Shown here one piece after another: positions 14,291-18,634 of a stretch of DNA of 18,634 nt (the stretch's first letter is position 1; each line of letters begins with the position of its first letter). Position numbers and translations under genes: made by a program. The notes beneath the pieces are model-generated. The model was given only the letters and a program-made list of their open reading frames with translations. It did not search any database and was not told the origin of the DNA. The stretch comes from Anaerolineales bacterium (GTDB taxonomy: Bacteria > Chloroflexota > Anaerolineae > Anaerolineales > E44-bin32), in assembly GCA_023144145.1 (NCBI GenBank), contig JAGLGG010000092.1, positions 1 through 18,634 of the forward strand, given 5' to 3'.

Positions 14291-14980
14291 ATGAACCTAT
14301 TAATCCCCAGTTTCGTCTCTGCAATAATCAATTCGCTAGCCGTGTTTTTTGAAATTCGATGGCTTGAATATATCTTCAAACCCCTAACATTGATTCTTCT
14401 CATCCTATGGTTCTATATAAAGCTTCCCCAAGAGAAACCAGTGCTTGCGTGGCTTATTCTGGCTGGGCTGGTTTTTTCTTTACTGGGAGACATATTCTTG
14501 GTCCTGCCAGGGAATTGGTTTTTAGCTGGGCTGATTGCATTTTTAATCGCGCACATAGCATACGTTTTTGGTTTCAACGTTGGAGGAGTACAAGTTCAAC
14601 TACAGTCTCTGCTGATAGCTCTCATCATTCTTGCGGTAGCAACACCGCTGTATGTCCAAATGAGAAATGGATTACGTGCTTCTGGCAGCGACGGCCTGCT
14701 GCTGCCAGTGACCATTTATGTAATCATAATCTCAATTATGGTATGGTCTGCAGGTGGTTCATTCTTTCGAGAGGATTGGCAAAGACAGGCCGCTTTGCTA
14801 ATAACTATAGGGGCTGGATTCTTCTTTCTTTCGGATGCAATATTGGCATGGAATCGCTTTGTAGAATCGATACCGCACGGCAGCCTGTTCGTGATCGTCA
14901 CCTATCACATTGCACAGTATCTAATTACATTTGGCGTTCTTGTTCGATTGGAGCTTCTGCCGCATGGAATGTTCGGCTGA
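14291..14980 (+). CDS. YhhN/TMEM86-family membrane protein (lysoplasmalogenase-like)
   Basis: This is a 229-residue protein with about eight hydrophobic helices and very few charged residues. SLLGDIFLVLP followed by AFLIAHIAYVFGF, the conserved FLSDAILAWNRF near residue 195, and a C-terminal YHIAQYLITFGV match the YhhN family (PF07947). Vertebrate TMEM86 members hydrolyse the vinyl-ether bond of lysoplasmalogen; the substrate of bacterial members is mostly unproven. It starts at ATG 14291, chosen because the 18 upstream codons overlap SURF1 and are not membrane-like; AGGAAAGGAATAGG lies upstream. It is probably co-transcribed with purB and SURF1. It ends 40 bases before the convergent ribF. 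Activity as a lysoplasmalogenase is inferred from the family only. Confidence 0.82.
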   Translation: MNLLIPSFVSAIINSLAVFFEIRWLEYIFKPLTLILLILWFYIKLPQEKPVLAWLILAGLVFSLLGDIFLVLPGNWFLAGLIAFLIAHIAYVFGFNVGGVQVQLQSLLIALIILAVATPLYVQMRNGLRASGSDGLLLPVTIYVIIISIMVWSAGGSFFREDWQRQAALLITIGAGFFFLSDAILAWNRFVESIPHGSLFVIVTYHIAQYLITFGVLVRLELLPHGMFG

Positions 14981-15020
14981 ATAACGGGATCAGCATAAAT
15001 CAGGTGATTTCCCCCTATTC

Positions 15021-15944
15021 TCAATCCTCCAGAATTCGCCTCGCGCGTTCGATGTCCTGGTCTATTTGAGCCAGCAATTCCTCAGGTCCTTTGAATTTAC
15101 GCTCATCGCGCAAGCGTTCGACAAAGCTGACATGAATGGTTTCGCCGTATAGGTCCTGTTCAAAATCAAGCACATGCGCCTCGATTATGGGTTTCTCCAG
15201 GTTGTCGTCAAAGGTTGGTCGAACTCCGATATTCGTTACGGCTTTGAATCGTTCACCATTATGTTGGATCAAACACGCGTAAACGCCCGAGCCAGGATAT
15301 GCGCGCTCTTCCCATATAGACAGATTTGCGGTCGGAATACCAAGTTTTTTTCCCCTTCCGGAACCACGCGTTACTTCGCCAGGAATGACAAAGGGGCGGC
15401 CCAGATATTTAGCCGCCCGCGCTACATCGCCCGATCGCAGTGCTTCCCTTACCCGAGTAGAGCTGACGATCTCTCCACCCTCATACACCGGTGGGACAAC
15501 GTTCAATTGAAACCCGCGCTCAACACTTACGCCTTGTAAATACGACACATCACCCTGGCGTTGATGACCCAAGGTGAAATTCTCACCAACTGAGAGTCCC
15601 CGAAATCGAAGGCGCTCAAATATCCAACCTAAGAAATCACTCGCGCTTAGAGACGATAGCTCGCGGTCGAATCGATGGGTTATGACATACTCCACGCCCA
15701 AATCGCCAAGTTGATCTGCTTTCTCATCTGGAGTATTGATATAAAATGCTGGGCGACGGCCCAGAAGTACGACTGATGGGTGAGGATAAAAGGTTAGGAC
15801 TACCGGCGGGATCGATTTCTGATGAGCTCTTTCAACCAACTGCTGAATTAGTGATCGGTGCCCTAAATGAATGCCGTCAAAGGATCCTATCGTTAATTCA
15901 CAGCTCTCAAGCTCGAGGGCGTCAATGTCGCGGAAATGCTGCAT
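15021..15944 (-). CDS. ribF: Bifunctional riboflavin kinase/FAD synthetase
   Basis: RibF phosphorylates riboflavin to FMN and then adenylates FMN to FAD. This 307-residue protein has the N-terminal FAD-synthetase nucleotidyltransferase domain with TIGSFDGIHLGHR (18-30), FYPHPSVVL and ISSTRVREAL-like VSSTRVREAL. The C-terminal riboflavin-kinase domain follows, with GRGKKLGIPTANL, SGVYACLI, NIGVRPTF and EAHVLDFEQDLYGE. The length is typical. It starts at ATG 15944, nine bases after truB, as in many infB operons. Its end faces the YhhN gene with a 40-base gap and no clear terminator. The order matches the usual truB-ribF pair. Assignment is secure. Confidence 0.95.
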   Translation of the reverse strand: MQHFRDIDALELESCELTIGSFDGIHLGHRSLIQQLVERAHQKSIPPVVLTFYPHPSVVLLGRRPAFYINTPDEKADQLGDLGVEYVITHRFDRELSSLSASDFLGWIFERLRFRGLSVGENFTLGHQRQGDVSYLQGVSVERGFQLNVVPPVYEGGEIVSSTRVREALRSGDVARAAKYLGRPFVIPGEVTRGSGRGKKLGIPTANLSIWEERAYPGSGVYACLIQHNGERFKAVTNIGVRPTFDDNLEKPIIEAHVLDFEQDLYGETIHVSFVERLRDERKFKGPEELLAQIDQDIERARRILED

Positions 15945-15953
15945 ATTGTGAAT

Positions 15954-16835
15954 CTATCCCAGAAATACCTTGCGAGGATGCCAATGAGTGCCATCCTCCA
16001 CTGCTTCAAGAATGGCAACTAACTCGCCATCCGAAGAGATTCCACGCGCCATGCCGCTTGAGCTCGGATCCGCCGGGATTCTATGCCCATGCCGAATTAG
16101 GTCTAGGTTTTTTTGGTTAATTTTCACAACCGGGAAATCGGGTAATGCATCGGCAGCTGGGATTACGTATCTTTCCCATTTATCGACCATGAGCCCAACT
16201 TCCAATTTTGGAAGCGGGATGGCATCATCGATGGTGAAAGGTCCAGCTTTTAATCGTTTCAATTCAGCCAAGTGCGCTCCGGTAGAGAGCATCTCTCCTA
16301 AATCGTGAGCGATCGAGCGAATATAAGTTCCCGCAGAACATTCAATTTCCAGGGTTAGATCAGGTTTCTTATAGCTTATTAATTTCAACTCGTGAATGAT
16401 TACTTTTCTTGCATTTAACTCCGGCGGTTTACCTTCCCTTGCCAGTTGATAGGCGCGTTTCCCCTGAACTTTAATGGCGCTGTATGGAGGCGGAACCTGG
16501 CTTATCTCACCTCTAAATTCGAAAAGGGCTTCTTCAATATCCTTTCGCTTTGGCACGCTCCCGGTCTCATGTAGTATATCTCCCTCGGAATCATAAGTGC
16601 GCGTAGAAGCTCCAAAACGGATCACAGCGAGATATCGCTTTTCCGAGGTTGAAAGGTATTCGCTCAAACGAGTTGCTTGCCCCAGGCATAATACGAGTAC
16701 ACCCGACGCCCTTGGGTCGAGGGTGCCGGCATGTCCGACTTTTCTAATCCCGGTCCCCCGACGGACGATACTTACAATCTGATGGGAAGTAGGGCCAATG
16801 GGTTTATCGACAACCAAAATCCCAAAATCTTTCAT
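15954..16835 (-). CDS. truB: tRNA pseudouridine-55 synthase
   Basis: TruB makes pseudouridine at position 55 of the T-loop of tRNAs. This 293-residue protein starts with DFGILVVDKPIGPTSHQIV. It carries the catalytic Asp40 in GHAGTLDPRASGVL, then RYLAVIRFGASTRTYDSEGD, the QVPPPYSAIKVQGKRAYQLAR insertion, and CSAGTYIRSIAHDLG, which binds RNA. The C-terminal tail (about 220-293) is a PUA-like region. ATG 16835 overlaps the nrnA stop in an ATGA, so translation is coupled. The length is near the family norm. No odd residues were seen. Confidence 0.95.
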   Translation of the reverse strand: MKDFGILVVDKPIGPTSHQIVSIVRRGTGIRKVGHAGTLDPRASGVLVLCLGQATRLSEYLSTSEKRYLAVIRFGASTRTYDSEGDILHETGSVPKRKDIEEALFEFRGEISQVPPPYSAIKVQGKRAYQLAREGKPPELNARKVIIHELKLISYKKPDLTLEIECSAGTYIRSIAHDLGEMLSTGAHLAELKRLKAGPFTIDDAIPLPKLEVGLMVDKWERYVIPAADALPDFPVVKINQKNLDLIRHGHRIPADPSSSGMARGISSDGELVAILEAVEDGTHWHPRKVFLG

Positions 16836-17803
16836 TTCGCATGCTCCTGGTTGGAATAGACCAGAGCACGTGTAGCAGATAAAACGCTCTCCATAATTTG
16901 TTCCAATCCACCCTCAATCATTGCGCCTGCTGCAGGTGCATGCCCCCCTCCGCCAAATTTCGCAGCCAATGTTGCAACGTTGACACATTCTCTCGAACGA
17001 AAACTTACCTTCACACTTCCACCTGGTTGTTCAATAAAAATGATTGCCACATCAACGCCCTCTACACTGCTCAGTATGTTAGTTAAATCCGCATCATCAT
17101 TGCCCTGATAACCCACTTTGGTTCGATCTTCCAGGTGCAGGCTGGTCCAGATAATCTTGTCTTCCCTTTCCAATCTGAATAAACCACATCCCCAATACTT
17201 GACTGATGCATAGGTCTGTTGAGTCAGACCCTTTTCATAGATAGTGGCAAGAGGTGCCTCGAGCTCTACTAAGTCTGCAGCCATGCGCAGCACCTTGGGC
17301 GTTACATTTTCTGTTCGAAATCCAATCGTATCAGTCACCAACCCCGCCAAGAGGTTTGTAGCAACCTCCAATGTAATGGGCAAGCCCAGTTCAGGCATCA
17401 CTTCATACAGAACTTGTGTTGTTGAAGCTGCAATAGGATCAACTATGTTCACATTTCCGAACTTGGGGTTGGTGGGGTGGTGATCGATGTTAATATGAAC
17501 TGTCAATTGTTTTCTATCTGCAGGTAGGCTCATGCGTGAAAGAGCGGCGCAATCGACAGCGATGAGAAGATCTGAATTATGCTCGAAAGTATCTTGAATA
17601 TATTCTGCTCCAGGCAATCCTTTAAACCGGAGTGGAACCTCATCGTGAAGGACAGCGGTGGCGTGTTTCCCAGCCTCATTCAAACTTAAGCTGAGTGCCA
17701 ATAATGAAGCAATCGCGTCACCATCAGGACGAACGTGGGTTATTATGGCTATGGATGTTGCATTTTCAAGTCGCGTTCGCGCAGCTGCTATTTCCGTTTT
17801 CAC
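16832..17803 (-). CDS. nrnA: DHH/DHHA1 nanoRNase-oligoribonuclease (NrnA-like)
   Basis: NrnA-type proteins degrade short RNA oligomers and hydrolyse 3'-phosphoadenosine 5'-phosphate. This 323-residue protein has the DHH-family motifs: THVRPDGDAIAS (22-33; His23, Asp27, Asp29), AVDCAA (Asp84), and NIDHHPTN (DHH 107-109), which bind two metals. The C-terminal DHHA1 domain shows the GGGGHAPAAGAMI loop. It starts at GTG 17803, overlapping the rbfA stop by four bases, and ends overlapping truB by four bases. Its place between rbfA and truB is common in Gram-positives and Chloroflexota. Whether it has both nanoRNase and pAp-phosphatase activity cannot be told from sequence alone. Confidence 0.92.
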   Translation of the reverse strand: MKTEIAAARTRLENATSIAIITHVRPDGDAIASLLALSLSLNEAGKHATAVLHDEVPLRFKGLPGAEYIQDTFEHNSDLLIAVDCAALSRMSLPADRKQLTVHINIDHHPTNPKFGNVNIVDPIAASTTQVLYEVMPELGLPITLEVATNLLAGLVTDTIGFRTENVTPKVLRMAADLVELEAPLATIYEKGLTQQTYASVKYWGCGLFRLEREDKIIWTSLHLEDRTKVGYQGNDDADLTNILSSVEGVDVAIIFIEQPGGSVKVSFRSRECVNVATLAAKFGGGGHAPAAGAMIEGGLEQIMESVLSATRALVYSNQEHAK

Positions 17804-18195
17804 AATTCCTCGTCCCCATCTGGGTCCCCAGATGGGACGTCTTCCGAGGCCGATTCCTCTCTTAATTGAGCTAGAAGCTCATCGATTCTGGCTCCTTGGA
17901 CAGAGGTAGGGTCGTAGCGAAAGCGGAGTCGCGGAAATACTCGCATGGGGATTCGATTGGCAAGTTGACTTCTAAAAAAGCCACCTGCACCCTTCAATGC
18001 GCCCAGAACAATGTCTCTATCATCGTCCTGGAGTGTCGAAACAAAAATCGTGGCAAAAGCCAGCTCACGATCAACTTTTACATCTGTGACAGATATGTTG
18101 CTCAAGCGCGGGTCTGAAACCTCGCGTTGAAACAACACGGAGATTTCTTCATGTATTCGCTTCGCAACCTGCCTGGCGCGCGCTTCGCTGGGCAT
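17800..18195 (-). CDS. rbfA: Ribosome-binding factor A
   Basis: RbfA binds the 30S subunit and helps mature the 5' end of 16S rRNA. This 131-residue protein starts with RARQVAKRIHEEISVLFQREVSDPRL. It continues with ISVTDVKVDRELAFATIFVS, the KH-like fold, and RFPRLRF-like VFPRLRFRYDPTSVQGARIDELL. The acidic tail (about 118-131) is longer and more negative than in minimal RbfA. It starts at ATG 18195 with AAGGA seven bases upstream. It lies 13 bases after infB and overlaps nrnA by four bases. Confidence 0.93.
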   Translation of the reverse strand: MPSEARARQVAKRIHEEISVLFQREVSDPRLSNISVTDVKVDRELAFATIFVSTLQDDDRDIVLGALKGAGGFFRSQLANRIPMRVFPRLRFRYDPTSVQGARIDELLAQLREESASEDVPSGDPDGDEEL

Positions 18196-18208
18196 AATCT
18201 CGTCCTTG

Positions 18209-18634
18209 TTAGACTACAGCCACAGTCTCTTCAGTGAAGCACTGCAGGATATCACCAATCTTAAATGCATCGAAGTTCTTCAGGCTAACCCCGCATTCGA
18301 AACCTTCGCGGACTTCACGGACATCATCCTTTTCGTGTTTCAGGGAGCTTATGGGCCCTTCAAATAACTCTTCATCTTCTCTAAGAACTCGAATTTTTGC
18401 GTTACGCAGAAGTTCACCGGTGAGCACGATACAGCCAGCAATTTTCCCAATTTTAGGGATTGTGAAAACTGCGCGAACCTCTGCTCGCCCCAACTCGATT
18501 TCATGGCTCTCAGGCTCCAGCATTCCTTTCAAGGCCATTTCAACATCTTCAGTCAGACGGTATATGATGTCATAAAATCGTATATCAACTTTCTCAGCTT
18601 CGGCGGATAAATTCGCGGCCTGGTCGGCAGCTAC
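18209..18634 (-). CDS. infB: Translation initiation factor IF-2, C-terminal part (5' end outside window)
   Basis: The - strand frame is open to the right edge, so only the last 141 codons are seen. The visible part begins VAADQAANLS, then VDIRFYDIIYRLTEDVEMALKGML, which is the IF-2 stretch just before domain IV. It ends in the final beta-barrel GEVVGSL-like segment, here ISSLKHEKDDVREVREGFECGVSLKNFDAFKIGDILQCF, typical of the fMet-tRNA-binding end of IF-2. The short ATG frame from 18538 is internal. The stop is TAA at 18211-18209, 13 bases before rbfA. It opens the infB-rbfA-nrnA-truB-ribF block. Confidence 0.95.
   Translation of the reverse strand, partial: VAADQAANLSAEAEKVDIRFYDIIYRLTEDVEMALKGMLEPESHEIELGRAEVRAVFTIPKIGKIAGCIVLTGELLRNAKIRVLREDEELFEGPISSLKHEKDDVREVREGFECGVSLKNFDAFKIGDILQCFTEETVAVV

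Noticed and set aside
14981..15020. Terminator between the convergent YhhN and ribF genes
   Set aside because: Only 40 bases and no convincing stem or T-run.
14407..15069. A 220-codon + strand ORF overlapping the YhhN gene
   Set aside because: It is a shadow in another frame, rich in Cys/Ser/Trp with no recognisable motif; the YhhN frame shows clear membrane helices and family motifs.

Overview
The window looks like a contiguous piece of a bacterial chromosome with roughly balanced GC. The mix of genes resembles Chloroflexota (Anaerolineae-like) genomes: an infB-rbfA-nrnA-truB-ribF block, a tungstate ABC transporter, a SURF1 protein, a YhhN-type membrane protein and an LCP protein. That placement is inference from gene content and general familiarity; no marker in the window proves it. 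No tRNA, rRNA, CRISPR array or prophage block was seen.

Layout. On the + strand from the left edge: the C-terminal part of fabD (malonyl-CoA:ACP transacylase), a UPF0104/flippase-like membrane protein, a seven-TM + GAF + histidine-kinase-like protein whose catalytic motifs are eroded, a 575-bp intergenic region holding a palindromic MITE-like repeat and one copy of a 35-nt repeat, an LCP-family protein (predicted lipoprotein), and a tyrosine-recombinase-fold protein that lacks most of its catalytic residues. Two strong GC-rich inverted repeats separate it from a convergent - strand operon, tupA-tupB-tupC plus a DUF47/PhoU-like gene (tungstate uptake with a phosphate-type regulator). A 92 to 106-bp intergenic region with back-to-back promoters leads into + strand era, a solitary beta-class DNA methyltransferase, purB (with the second copy of the 35-nt repeat in its leader), SURF1 (4-nt overlap with purB) and a YhhN-family gene. 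From 15 kb to the right edge the - strand carries infB(partial)-rbfA-nrnA-truB-ribF, a tightly packed translation and RNA-maturation operon with 4-nt overlaps.

Physiology. Tungstate import suggests tungsten- or molybdenum-dependent enzymes elsewhere in the genome. SURF1 suggests a haem-copper oxidase, so the organism may be facultative or microaerobic. Era, IF-2, RbfA, TruB, NrnA and RibF are housekeeping.

The least ordinary features are the two fold-preserving, catalysis-losing proteins (pseudo-kinase and pseudo-recombinase) close together on the + strand, the pairing of DUF47 with a tungstate transporter, the orphan methyltransferase, the repeated 35-nt intergenic element, and an 11-6-11 palindrome downstream of the recombinase-like gene.
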